Positions 24,705 through 33,604 of a stretch of DNA of 64,000 bases are shown here, in pieces. The stretch is from CBDHDJ01 sp965261645 (GTDB taxonomy: Bacteria > Pseudomonadota > Alphaproteobacteria > SHVV01): assembly GCA_965261645.1 (NCBI GenBank), contig CBDHDJ010000003.1:992001-1056000 (forward strand), read 5' to 3'. The notes under the pieces were generated by a model that was not told the origin of the DNA, made no database searches, and saw nothing but the letters and a program-made list of their open reading frames with translations. A program made the translations under genes and the position numbers. Every line of letters begins with the position of its first letter. The first letter of the stretch is position 1.

Positions 24705-24989
24705 GCCAAAATTCCCTTCCAAATCGGGCGTCGCGCGCGCCGCAGGGCAGAATGGCACGGCGCCCTAACCCGATCAAGAATACGCCAGTCCACGTCGCGA
24801 TCGCCCTTCAAAGGGGGCCTCTCCCGCCGCTCCGGGCCAGGTTGCGGGGGCACGTATTTTGCAATTACACGCCCCGTGTATACATTCACCAGGTCGAAAC
24901 GGACCGCAGGATGTCCCGTGGCCTTGGAGTTTGAGTCACGATGACCCGCGGTCGGGCAACGTTCGTGCCCGGAGATTGAGGTCTCGATC

Positions 24990-26279
24990 ATGAGCGATAC
25001 GAAAGAGGGTGGCGGCCCACCAAAAGGGAAACCACGTCAACCCAAGAAGGACTCCACCCGCACGAAAAGAAGAGCGCCGCGCAAGACCGCGGCGAAAAGC
25101 GCGGAGGCCGCCTCGGCCGAGGCGAGCGCTGCAAATAGCGCCGCGACTCCCGGCGCGCCGATCCCGACCGCGCGGGCCCGGATTCAGCCGACATTGATTG
25201 CGCTCGGTGCGTTGCTCGGCCTTGTCATCGGTGTGTTGATTGGCATCAATGCGATCTCCTCGGGACCGCGCGAGGGGACGCCATCATCCGACATGGCGGC
25301 CGCGCCCGAAGCAGCACCGGCCGTGCGCTGGCAACTCGCGAGCGCGTTCCCGGCCAAGCTCACCCAACTCGGAACCAGCGGCACGCGCTTTGCCGAGACC
25401 GTGCGCCAGATCTCCGGCGGGACCATGGAAATCCGCGTCCTTGAGACCGGCGAAGTCGTCGAGGCACGGGACGTCTTCGGTGCGGTGGCCCGGGGCGATA
25501 TCGACGCGGGGTGGGCCACGCCCGGCTACTGGGCGAACGAGATTCCCGCCGCCATCTTCACGGCCGTGCCGTTCGGCCCCGACGCCGGAGGCTATCTCGC
25601 TTGGATCCGTTTCGGTGGCGGCCAAGTCATCTATGACGAGCTTTACGAACCCCATGGCGTCAAAGGCTTGGTGTGCGCCATCGCCGCTCCGGAGGCCTCG
25701 GGTTGGTTCCGCGACGAAGTGAAGTCGGTCAACGACCTGAAGGGCCTCAAGATGCGCTTTTTCGGCTTGGGCGCGGACGTGATGGCCAAGCTCGGCGTCA
25801 CGACGCGGCTGCCGGCGGGCGACGTCTATCCGGCGCTGGAACAAGGCCTCATCGATGCGATGGAGTATTCGATGCCGGCCGTCGACGTTGATCTCGGCTT
25901 CGACCGCCTCGCAAAGCACTATTACTTCCCCGGCTGGCACCAGCAAGCGACGATCCTCGAGCTCCTCGTCAACCGTGAGGCCTGGAACGCGCTCAGCGAC
26001 CAGCAACGCGCCCAGATCGAGGAGGCGTGCGGCACCAACCTGCAGCACACCATCGCCGAGGGCGAGGCGATCCAGTACGCCGCCCTGGCGGAGCTCCAGG
26101 CGCGCGGGGTCGTGATTCACAAATGGTCGCCCGAAATGTTGGCCGCATTCGAGAAGGCGTGGCTCGAAGTCGCCGAGGAAGCCGCCCGGGCCGACCCGGA
26201 CTTCCGGCGGGCGTGGGCCTCCTTGCAGGCGTTTCGCGCCGATCATTCCGTGTGGCGAGAGCTCGGCTACCTCGACTAG
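24990..26279 (+). CDS. TRAP transporter substrate-binding protein with membrane-anchor N-terminus
   Basis: A 429-residue DctP-family solute receptor. Instead of a simple signal peptide it has a 65-residue Lys/Arg/Ala-rich cytoplasmic tail, then one helix (PTLIALGALLGLVIGVLIGI, about 68-90), and then the DctP domain from about residue 115. Family marks are MEIRVLETGEVVEARDVFGA, GWFRDEVKSVNDLKGLKMRF (the conserved FR/K substrate loop), and DAMEYSMPAVDVDLGF followed by HYYFPGWHQQ. The membrane genes dctQ and dctM are not adjacent, so the receptor is an orphan here. The substrate is unknown, possibly a carboxylate. Upstream sequence contains GGAGATTGAGG as ribosome-binding site. Confidence 0.88.
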   Translation: MSDTKEGGGPPKGKPRQPKKDSTRTKRRAPRKTAAKSAEAASAEASAANSAATPGAPIPTARARIQPTLIALGALLGLVIGVLIGINAISSGPREGTPSSDMAAAPEAAPAVRWQLASAFPAKLTQLGTSGTRFAETVRQISGGTMEIRVLETGEVVEARDVFGAVARGDIDAGWATPGYWANEIPAAIFTAVPFGPDAGGYLAWIRFGGGQVIYDELYEPHGVKGLVCAIAAPEASGWFRDEVKSVNDLKGLKMRFFGLGADVMAKLGVTTRLPAGDVYPALEQGLIDAMEYSMPAVDVDLGFDRLAKHYYFPGWHQQATILELLVNREAWNALSDQQRAQIEEACGTNLQHTIAEGEAIQYAALAELQARGVVIHKWSPEMLAAFEKAWLEVAEEAARADPDFRRAWASLQAFRADHSVWRELGYLD

Positions 26280-26303
26280 TCCTCCGGGCGGCGCGACCGC
26301 CCG

Positions 26304-26580
26304 CTAGCCAACGACGAGCACCGAGACTTCGGCGGGGAGCATGTCGAAGTGCTTGGCGACGTCGAGGTTGGAATCGCCGATCAACGGGTAGTTGGCCGCG
26401 TGGCCCTGGGTCTCTTCGACGTCTTTCGACCAGATCTTATGTTTGTCGACGGGCACGACGCTGAGGCCGAGGATCTTGCAATTACGCTCATCGGACTTCG
26501 GTTCAAGGCCGGCCACATGGCCGAGTTCGGTGGTGACACCGGGGTGAATTCATTAGGGTGCGCGACCGGCACCAGGTCAC
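26304..26580 (-). pseudogene. 1-Cys peroxiredoxin fragment, frameshifted at the active Cys
   Basis: Remnant of a Prx6-type peroxiredoxin. VAHPNEFTPV matches the pre-active-site loop (relatives have HPKDFTPV). The next codon should be TGC for the peroxidatic Cys, but a base is missing (coding strand GTGTCACCACC) at about 26535, and the frame shifts. The other frame continues ELGHVAGLEPKSDERNCKIL, GLSVVPVDKHKIWSKDVEET and GHAANYPLIGDSNLDVAKHF. It stops after DMLPAEVSVLVVG, some 100 residues short. Both ends are truncated and the gene is dead. It is the only trace of this antioxidant gene here. Confidence 0.85.
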
Positions 26581-26779
26581 GGCCCACGATGCGAAGGTCA
26601 TATTGGGTTTCGCTAGGCGAAAGAAACACTAGGGGAAACCCCGAGGAAATGAGCCGTTTTTACGGTTTTAAGTATCGACAAGTGGCGTCGAAGTCGCCAA
26701 TCTAGGCACAATGATCTCGACGGCCGTTGTGGCCCTCGATCTTGGGCCGTAGAATTCACAATATTAGGGAGGGTACGCG

Positions 26780-27799
26780 ATGCGTAAGCTAGCTTACATT
26801 GTTTTATCTGCATTGTTTTCAGTCGCCGCGGCGAGCGCCGGCCACGCCGGAACGTTGGATGACGTCAAGGCCTCCGGCGAGGTCAAGTGCGGCATCAACA
26901 CCGGCCTGCCCGGATTTGCCTACACCGACGACAACGGCAATTGGACCGGTTTCGATGTCGCCTACTGCCGGGCCGTTTCGGCGGCGGTATTCGGCGATCC
27001 AGACAAGGTCAAATACGTCAACCTGACCGGTAAGAACCGGTTTCCGGCACTCTCGTCGGGTGAGATCGACGTACTCTCGCGCAACACGACTTGGACGTTT
27101 TCGCGCGATGTCGACCTCGGCTTCACCTTCATCGGTGTGAGCTACTACGACGGTCAGGGTTTCATCGGCCGTAAATCGCTCGGCGTGAAATCGGCCAATG
27201 AACTCGATGGCGCCTCGGTCTGCATTCAGACCGGTACGACGACCGAGTTGAACCTCGCCGACTTCTTCCGGGTCAACAACATCGAATATGAGCCGGTACC
27301 GATCGAGACCAATGAGGAAGCCCGCAAGGCCTACGTGGCCGAGCGCTGCGACGTCTACACCACGGACGCGTCGGGCCTAGCCGCGACCAAGACCACGTTC
27401 GCCGATGCCGACGCCCATATGGTGTTCCCGGAGATCATCTCGAAGGAGCCTCTGGGTCCGCTGGTCCGCCAGGGCGACGATCAATGGGCCGATGTCGCCC
27501 GCTGGACCCTCAACGTCTTGATCAACGCCGAGGAATACGGCGTGACCGCGGCCAATGTCGACGCCAAGGCGAAAGGAACCGACAACCCGGAGATCAATCG
27601 CATGCTGGGCTCGGAAGGCTCGCTCGGCGAGATGCTGGGTCTGCGCGCGACCTGGGCGGTTGATGTGATCAAGGCCGGTGGCAACTACGCCGAGATCTTT
27701 GACCGCTATCTCGGCAGCAGCACGCCGCTCGGCCTTGAGCGCGGTCTCAACGCGCTCTACAATGATGGCGGCCTCCTCTACGCACCGCCGATGCGCTAG
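26780..27799 (+). CDS. aapJ: general L-amino acid ABC transporter, periplasmic binding protein
   Basis: A 339-residue binding protein with signal peptide MRKLAYIVLSALFSVAAASA ending near HAG. The SBP fold carries LDDVKASGEVKCGINTGLPG, FDVAYCRAVSAAVFGD, SSGEIDVLSRNTTWTFSRDV and GEMLGLRATWAVDVIKAGGN, all characteristic of AapJ/BztA. It delivers a broad range of L-amino acids to AapQM. A strong ribosome-binding site (AGGGAGG) precedes the ATG. A hairpin terminator directly after the gene probably lets AapJ be made in excess over the permease genes aapQMP. Confidence 0.96.
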   Translation: MRKLAYIVLSALFSVAAASAGHAGTLDDVKASGEVKCGINTGLPGFAYTDDNGNWTGFDVAYCRAVSAAVFGDPDKVKYVNLTGKNRFPALSSGEIDVLSRNTTWTFSRDVDLGFTFIGVSYYDGQGFIGRKSLGVKSANELDGASVCIQTGTTTELNLADFFRVNNIEYEPVPIETNEEARKAYVAERCDVYTTDASGLAATKTTFADADAHMVFPEIISKEPLGPLVRQGDDQWADVARWTLNVLINAEEYGVTAANVDAKAKGTDNPEINRMLGSEGSLGEMLGLRATWAVDVIKAGGNYAEIFDRYLGSSTPLGLERGLNALYNDGGLLYAPPMR

Positions 27800-27809
27800 T
27801 ACGATAGAA

Positions 27810-27842
27810 GGAGCCCGCCCGGTGGCGGGTTCCTTTATTTTT
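27810..27842 (+). terminator. intergenic (attenuating) terminator after aapJ
   Basis: GGAGCCCGCC and GGCGGGTTCC form a 10-bp stem (one G-T pair) with a CGGT loop, followed by TTTATTTTT. It lies between aapJ and aapQ within one operon, so partial readthrough would set a high binding-protein to permease ratio, as known for many ABC operons. Confidence 0.85.
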
Positions 27843-27859
27843 CGGGAGGCGCAGCGTTA

Positions 27860-29059
27860 GTGGCCGGCATGGCCCGGATCGATGCGGCCGCGCGAGGCGC
27901 CGGCCCGGGGCTGCAACGGCTCTGGACCGACGAGAGATCTCGCGGTCTGATTTTCCAGATCCTGGTGGTGCTCGGGCTGGCGCTGTTCATCGCGTTCATC
28001 GTCTCCAACACGATCGCCAACCTGCAACGCGCCGGTCTCGCCTCGGGGTTCGGCTTCCTCACCGACCAGGCGTTTTTTGATATCAATCAAAAGTTGATCG
28101 ACTACACGTCGACGTCGACCTTTGGTCGCGCCCTGATCGTCGGCATTCTCAACACCATTCTGGTCGCGGCGATGGGAGTAGTCGCGGCGACGTTGATCGG
28201 CTTCTTCGCCGGCATCGTCCGCTTGTCGCCAAACTGGTTGGTCAGCCGGCTGGTAGGCGCCTACGTCGAAATCACCCGCAACGTACCAGTGCTGCTGCAG
28301 ATTATCTTCTGGTGGTCGGTCCTGAGCGGACTGCCGAAGGTCCGCGACAGTCTGACGATTGGCGATGCGGTATTCCTCAACAACCGCGGTATCCGCCTGC
28401 CGTCGCCATTGCTGGAGACAGGATTCGAGTGGGTTTTCGCCGCCTTCATCGTCGGCATCGTCGCGACCATCGCGGTGTCGCGCTGGTCCAAACGGCGCCA
28501 GAATATCTCCGGCCAGACGTTTCCCGTAGGCTGGTTCGGACTGGCCCTGATTTTCGGCTTCCCGATCGTCGTCTATTGGCTTGCCGGCGCGCCGATCGAT
28601 TGGGATATTCCCGAGCGCTCGCGATTCAACTACCGCGGCGGCTTCAACGTCACACCCGAACTGGTAGCGTTGTGGTTCGCGCTGTCGACCTACACCGGAG
28701 CATTCATCTCGGAGATCGTCCGCGCTGGGATTCTGTCGGTCAGCAAGGGCCAAACCGAAGCCGCCAGCGCGCTCGGCCTGCGGCCGCGCCAGACCATGCG
28801 GCTGATCATCCTCCCGCAGGCGCTGCGGGTGATCATCCCGCCGCTGACCAGCCAGTATCTCAACCTCACCAAGAACTCGTCGCTGGCAATCGCGATTGGT
28901 TATCAGGACCTGGTGTCGATCGGCGGCACCATCCTCAATCAGTCCGGCCAAGCGCTTGAGGTCGTCGGCATCTGGATGTCGATCTACCTCAGTCTGAGCC
29001 TGCTGACCTCGGCGTTCATGAATTGGTACAACAAACACATCGCGCTGGTTGAACGATGA
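27860..29059 (+). CDS. aapQ: general L-amino acid ABC transporter permease AapQ
   Basis: A 399-residue inner-membrane permease of the HisM type with about eight helices. Features include IFQILVVLGLALFIAFIVSN at the first helix, the conserved VGAYVEITRNVPVLLQIIFW, and the cytoplasmic EAA loop SEIVRAGILSVSKGQTEAAS followed by ALGLRPRQTMRLIILPQALR. It pairs with AapM to form the channel. The start is the GTG at 27860; an ATG at 27869 is also possible. Its stop overlaps the aapM start by ATGA, showing translational coupling. Confidence 0.95.
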   Translation: MAGMARIDAAARGAGPGLQRLWTDERSRGLIFQILVVLGLALFIAFIVSNTIANLQRAGLASGFGFLTDQAFFDINQKLIDYTSTSTFGRALIVGILNTILVAAMGVVAATLIGFFAGIVRLSPNWLVSRLVGAYVEITRNVPVLLQIIFWWSVLSGLPKVRDSLTIGDAVFLNNRGIRLPSPLLETGFEWVFAAFIVGIVATIAVSRWSKRRQNISGQTFPVGWFGLALIFGFPIVVYWLAGAPIDWDIPERSRFNYRGGFNVTPELVALWFALSTYTGAFISEIVRAGILSVSKGQTEAASALGLRPRQTMRLIILPQALRVIIPPLTSQYLNLTKNSSLAIAIGYQDLVSIGGTILNQSGQALEVVGIWMSIYLSLSLLTSAFMNWYNKHIALVER

Positions 29060-30168
29060 CGGTGCAGCCCTTCCATCGCAGCCAGGCCGATATGCTGCCC
29101 GAGCGCGCGGCGGCGGTGGCGAGCGTCGGCATCGTCGGCTGGTTGCGCGCCAACCTGTTCTCGAGCTGGGTCAACACCGCGCTTACGATCATCGCGCTCT
29201 ATCTGCTGTGGCTGATCATCCCAGCCGTCATCAGCTGGGCGTTCGTCGATGCCGACTTCAGCGGCGACGACCGCTTTGCCTGTGAAAGCGCCGGCGCGTG
29301 CTGGGCGTGGGTCGACCAGCGCATCAAGCAGTTCCTTTACGGCTTCTACACCTCGGACCAGACCTGGCGCGTCGATATCGCGGTCCTGCTCCTGATTCCA
29401 GCGCTGGCGCCGCTGTTGTTCGAAGGCGTGCCGTTCGCGCGCTACCTGCGCTGGTTTTCGCTCGCCTACCCGGTGATCGCCGCGATTCTGCTGGTCGGCG
29501 GACTCGGGCTCGAGGGCGTCACCACGCACAAGTTCGGCGGCTTCATGCTCAACCTCACGGTCGGGCTCGCCGGCATCGTGCTGTCGCTGCCGATCGGCAT
29601 TGTGCTGGCGCTGGGCAGGCGCTCGCGGCTGCCCATCATTCGCGTGCTGTCGATCGGCTTCATCGAGGTCGTGCGCGGCGTGCCCCTGATCACCCTGCTG
29701 TTCGTCTCCAACATCATCCTGCCGATCTTCCTGCCACCCGAAGTCACGGTCGATACCCTGATCCGCGTCATTATAATGGTCGCCGCGTTCTCGTCGGCGT
29801 ACATGGCCGAAGTCATCCGCGGCGGCCTGCAGGCTATCCCGCTCGGACAGTACGAAGCGGCCCAGGCGCTCGGCCTGCGCTACTGGCAGTCGATGGGCCT
29901 GATCATTCTGCCGCAGGCGTTGAAGATCTCTATCCCTGGCATCGTCAACACCTTCATCGGCCTGTTCAAGGACACCACGCTGGTCATCATCATCGGCCTG
30001 TTCGACATCCTCGGCATCGGCAACTCCATGGTCTCCAACCCCGACTGGCTGGGGCTGTCTACCGAGGCCTACGTGTTCACCGCGTTGTTCTTTTTCGTCG
30101 CGTGCTTCTCGATGTCGCGCTACTCGATCCACCTCGAAAAACGCCTCGATACCGAAGAAAGGCGCTGA
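29056..30168 (+). CDS. aapM: general L-amino acid ABC transporter permease AapM
   Basis: A 370-residue permease partner of AapQ. It carries an N-terminal helix (NTALTIIALYLLWLIIPAVI), the segment FIEVVRGVPLITLLFVSNII, and the EAA loop AEVIRGGLQAIPLGQYEAAQ followed by ALGLRYWQSMGLIILPQALK. The periplasmic loop after helix 1 contains FACESAGACWAWVDQRI, typical of AapM/BztC. It ends 3 bases before the ATPase gene aapP. No lesion is seen. Confidence 0.95.
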   Translation: MTVQPFHRSQADMLPERAAAVASVGIVGWLRANLFSSWVNTALTIIALYLLWLIIPAVISWAFVDADFSGDDRFACESAGACWAWVDQRIKQFLYGFYTSDQTWRVDIAVLLLIPALAPLLFEGVPFARYLRWFSLAYPVIAAILLVGGLGLEGVTTHKFGGFMLNLTVGLAGIVLSLPIGIVLALGRRSRLPIIRVLSIGFIEVVRGVPLITLLFVSNIILPIFLPPEVTVDTLIRVIIMVAAFSSAYMAEVIRGGLQAIPLGQYEAAQALGLRYWQSMGLIILPQALKISIPGIVNTFIGLFKDTTLVIIIGLFDILGIGNSMVSNPDWLGLSTEAYVFTALFFFVACFSMSRYSIHLEKRLDTEERR

Positions 30169-30171
30169 CCC

Positions 30172-30945
30172 ATGACTGACGCAACCGCCGTGCAATCGCA
30201 AGATGTCTCGGAGTCCATCATCGAGATCTCATCGCTCAACAAATGGTTCGGCTCGTTCCATGTGCTGCGCGATATCAACTTGGTGATCGAGCGCCAGGAA
30301 AAGATCATCATCTGCGGTCCCTCGGGTTCGGGCAAGTCGACCCTGATCCGCTGCATCAACCGCCTCGAGGACCACCAGGAGGGCCGCATCGTCGTCGACG
30401 GTACCGAGCTTACCCACGACCTTAAGAACATCGACACGGTCCGCCGCGAAGTCGGCATGGTGTTCCAGCAGTTCAACCTGTTTCCGCACCTCACCGTCCT
30501 CGAAAATCTGTGCATCGCGCCGATCTGGGTGCGCAAGACGCCGCGCGACCAGGCCGAGGCGCTGGCCCATCAATATCTCGAGCGGGTCAAGATCCCCGAG
30601 CAGGCCGACAAATATCCCGGCCAACTCTCTGGCGGCCAGCAGCAGCGCGTGGCGATCGCGCGCAGCTTGTGCATGCAGCCCAACATCATGCTGTTCGACG
30701 AGCCGACCTCGGCGCTCGATCCCGAGATGATCAAGGAGGTGCTCGACGTGCTGGTGGATCTCGCCGAATCCGGTATGACGATGCTGGTGGTGAGCCACGA
30801 GATGGGCTTTGCCTCGCAGGTCGCCGATCGCGTGATGTTCATGGACCAGGGCCAGATCGTTGAGCAGAATACGCCCCACGAGTTCTTCAACAACCCCCAG
30901 TCTGACCGCACCAAGCAGTTTCTCAGCCAGATCCTCGAGAAATAG
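30172..30945 (+). CDS. aapP: general L-amino acid ABC transporter ATPase AapP
   Basis: A 257-residue ATP-binding subunit of the polar amino-acid class. Walker A is GPSGSGKST, the Q-loop VFQQFNLFPHLTV, the signature LSGGQQQRVAIARSLCMQP, Walker B IMLFDEPTSALDPE, and the switch His VVSHEMGFA. The C-terminal TKQFLSQILEK is typical of GlnQ/AapP proteins. It completes the aapJQMP operon. No clear terminator follows, and the next gene, a cyclase, starts 263 bases later on the same strand. Confidence 0.96.
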   Translation: MTDATAVQSQDVSESIIEISSLNKWFGSFHVLRDINLVIERQEKIIICGPSGSGKSTLIRCINRLEDHQEGRIVVDGTELTHDLKNIDTVRREVGMVFQQFNLFPHLTVLENLCIAPIWVRKTPRDQAEALAHQYLERVKIPEQADKYPGQLSGGQQQRVAIARSLCMQPNIMLFDEPTSALDPEMIKEVLDVLVDLAESGMTMLVVSHEMGFASQVADRVMFMDQGQIVEQNTPHEFFNNPQSDRTKQFLSQILEK

Positions 30946-31208
30946 CGCCGCCCTTTCGCTCGATGAGGAAGAACTCGTCCCCGGCGACGGCGACAGGCGG
31001 CATCACCCCGGAGTGGCGATGAAATCGTGGCTCACCGGTTTATCCACCTCCGCGCCGCGCCCCATCGGCCGCCGCAGCGAATTGATCGCACCGGCCGATG
31101 TAGTCAAACCAAACCCCTTTACGTCGCCACCGCGCCATCCTATCTGCTTTCTGTGGCGCGAGGCCGCCTCGGGCCGACAGTGACTGCCGATCGGTATATC
31201 ATGGTGCC

Positions 31209-33428
31209 ATGGCGCGCGTGAGAGCCCTCCTCCACTATCTCATCCCCCTCGCGATGCTGGGACTTGCGCTGGTCCTGCGCGTTTTCGTTCCGGCCGTCGA
31301 GGAGGTCCAGCTCAAGGTCTTCGATTCCTTCCAGCGCATCAGTCCGCGGGTCTACGAGCCTGCGCCGGTACGGATCATCGATCTCGACGATGCCTCGCTG
31401 GAGAAGATCGGGCAGTGGCCGTGGCCCCGGACGGTGCTCGCCGACCTGACGGCGCGGCTCGGCAATATGGGGGCGGCGGTGATCGTCTTCGATATGGTCT
31501 TTGCCGAGTCCGATCGCACCTCGCCGGGCAACGTTCTTCCGATGTGGCCGGCCACACCGGAAATCGAAGCCTTGCGCGATCGTTCCGATGCTCTGCCCGA
31601 TCACGATGCCATTTTCGCCGACGTGCTCGCCCAGGTGAACGCGGTCACGGGATTCGTTCTGTCGACGGGGGCGAGCGGCCGAATGCCCGAGGTCAAGGGC
31701 TCGTTCGCCCACGCGGGCGACGACCCCAAGCCCTATCTCCCGGGTTACTCCAACGCGATCACCAACCTGCCCGCGATCGAGGCCGCGAGCACCGGCAGCG
31801 GCAGCTTCAACCTCGTGCCCGAGGCCGACGGCATCATTCGGCGGGTGCCGCTGTTCTTCCGTCTGGGCGAGACCATCTATCCCTCGCTCGCGGTCGAAAC
31901 GATTCGTGTGGCGCAAGGCGCACGCACCTTCATCATCAAGTCCTCGGGCGCGAGCGGGGAGACCGCCTTCGGCGAGCACACCGGTCTCAACCACGCCAAG
32001 GTGGGCGCCTTGGAGATACCGACCGATGGCGCGGGTCGCATTTGGCTCCACGATACGGGCCATGTCCCCGCCCGCAGCATTCCGGCCTGGCGCATCTTCA
32101 CCGATGGTTTCGACCCCGCCGAGGTCGAGGGCCAGATCGTCATCCTCGGCACCAGCGCCGCCGGCCTCAAGGATCTTCGCGCCACGCCGCTCAACCCGGT
32201 GCTGGCCGGAGTCGAGATCCATGCTCAGGCGATGGAGCAGATGCTGCTCGGGCACTTTCTCGAGCGGCCGGGTTGGGCGCTCGGCGCCGAGATCCTGTTT
32301 CTCGTCGTGATCGGTGGCGGCCTCATCTTCCTGATCCCTAGGCTCGGTGCGATGTGGTGTGCGTTCTTGGGCGTCGCTTTCATCGCCGGCGCCATCGCCG
32401 TCTCGTGGTACCTCTATGCCGATCAGCTCTGGTTGCTCGACCCCGTGCTGCCTTCGTTTGCGGTCCTGTCCATCTATCTCGCCAGCTCGCTGATCAATTT
32501 CCTGCATACCGAGGCCGAACGCCGCCAGGTGCGCGGCGCCTTCAGCTGCTACATGTCGCCCGCTCTGGTCGAGCAGCTGGCGCGCGATCCGAGCCGCCTC
32601 GTGCTCGGCGGCGAGATGAAGGACATGACCTTGTTGTTCGCCGATATCCGCGGCTTCACCGCCATCTCCGAGCAATTCAAGGACAACCCGCAGGGCCTCA
32701 CCCAACTGATCAACGAGTTCCTCACGCCGATGACCGACATGATCCTGTCGCGCCGAGGCACCATCGACAAGTACATGGGTGACTGCATCATGGCGTTCTG
32801 GAACGCGCCTTTGGATGATCAGGAGCACGCGGTGCATGCCTGTGAATCTGCACTCGCCATGTTCACGGCCCTTGAGACCGTGAATGCAGGAATCAAGGCG
32901 GACGCCGACGCCGAGGGCCGCAAGTACTTTCCCATCAACATCGGCATCCGCCTCAACTCCGGCCAATGTTGCGTCGGCAACATGTGCTCCCACCAGCGGT
33001 TCGACTATTCGGTGCTCGGCGACACGGCCAATCTCGCCGCGCGGCTCGATGGCCAATCCAAGAACTACGGCGTCGGCGTCGTCATCGGCGAGCAAACCCA
33101 CAAGCGAGCGCCCGATTACGCCGCCATCGAGCTCGACCTCATCGCCGTGAAGGGCAAGGCGGAGGCGGTTCACATCTTCGCCCTGCTCGGTGGTCCGGAA
33201 ACGAAACAGGACCCCGCGTTCAAAGCGCTCGCCGAGCACCACGAAGCGATGATCGCGGCCTACCGCCGCCAGGAGTGGGACAGGGCGCGGGCCCAACTCA
33301 CGGAGTGCCGGGCGCTCGATGGCACGCTTTCGGTCCTCTACGACCTCTATGACGAACGTCTCGAGGCCTACGAGAACGACCCGCCCGGACCGGACTGGGA
33401 TGGGGTCTTCGTGGCGACCTCGAAATAG
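31209..33428 (+). CDS. CHASE2-domain class III adenylate cyclase
   Basis: A 739-residue membrane sensor that should make cAMP. A first helix (about residues 7-29) leads to an extracytoplasmic CHASE2 domain (about 35-350, with IGQWPWPRTVLADLTARLGN and EGQIVILGTSAAGLKDLRAT). Three helices follow (about 357-432). The cyclase domain (about 465-660) has metal ligands Asp479 (LLFADIRGFT) and Asp525 (KYMGD), base-selecting Lys521 and Asp599, and Asn608/Arg612 (NLAARL). Lys plus Asp indicates ATP rather than GTP. The tail ends NDPPGPDWDGVFVATSK, nearly the same motif as in the second cyclase of this window. A cytoplasmic catalytic site responding to an outside signal is inferred. Confidence 0.94.
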   Translation: MARVRALLHYLIPLAMLGLALVLRVFVPAVEEVQLKVFDSFQRISPRVYEPAPVRIIDLDDASLEKIGQWPWPRTVLADLTARLGNMGAAVIVFDMVFAESDRTSPGNVLPMWPATPEIEALRDRSDALPDHDAIFADVLAQVNAVTGFVLSTGASGRMPEVKGSFAHAGDDPKPYLPGYSNAITNLPAIEAASTGSGSFNLVPEADGIIRRVPLFFRLGETIYPSLAVETIRVAQGARTFIIKSSGASGETAFGEHTGLNHAKVGALEIPTDGAGRIWLHDTGHVPARSIPAWRIFTDGFDPAEVEGQIVILGTSAAGLKDLRATPLNPVLAGVEIHAQAMEQMLLGHFLERPGWALGAEILFLVVIGGGLIFLIPRLGAMWCAFLGVAFIAGAIAVSWYLYADQLWLLDPVLPSFAVLSIYLASSLINFLHTEAERRQVRGAFSCYMSPALVEQLARDPSRLVLGGEMKDMTLLFADIRGFTAISEQFKDNPQGLTQLINEFLTPMTDMILSRRGTIDKYMGDCIMAFWNAPLDDQEHAVHACESALAMFTALETVNAGIKADADAEGRKYFPINIGIRLNSGQCCVGNMCSHQRFDYSVLGDTANLAARLDGQSKNYGVGVVIGEQTHKRAPDYAAIELDLIAVKGKAEAVHIFALLGGPETKQDPAFKALAEHHEAMIAAYRRQEWDRARAQLTECRALDGTLSVLYDLYDERLEAYENDPPGPDWDGVFVATSK

Positions 33429-33604
33429 CCGCGGTGGCTCAGCCGCACGCCGCCGTCCGGCCCGGGTTTGACATTCTCAGGGCCGCTGCCCAAAATATTC
33501 GACATATGGCAATTCCGGACTGTGAATTGCCTGAAGATCGTGATCGATCACTAGCGCAGACAGCTTGACAAGTTGACCTGGTCTCGAAGGATGCATCGCC
33601 CTAA

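Noticed and set aside
26286..26302. Hairpin GGGCGG-CGCGA-CCGCCC after the TRAP receptor gene as a terminator
   Set aside because: The stem is only 6 bp and no T-run follows, so it is not convincing.
28000..30200. Long minus-strand open frames opposite aapQ and aapM
   Set aside because: They are high-GC mirror frames rich in Arg, Asp and Gln; the plus-strand permeases have full family homology and operon structure.
31350..31560. CRISPR array or other short regular repeats
   Set aside because: No direct repeats with regular spacers were found here or elsewhere in the window; the only tandem repeats are the GGGCAA hexamer, the GST 13-mer and the coiled-coil 108-bp units.
31140..33296. A 718-codon minus-strand open frame opposite the CHASE2 cyclase
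   Set aside because: It mirrors the cyclase coding sequence; the plus-strand protein has all catalytic residues and the mirror frame matches nothing.
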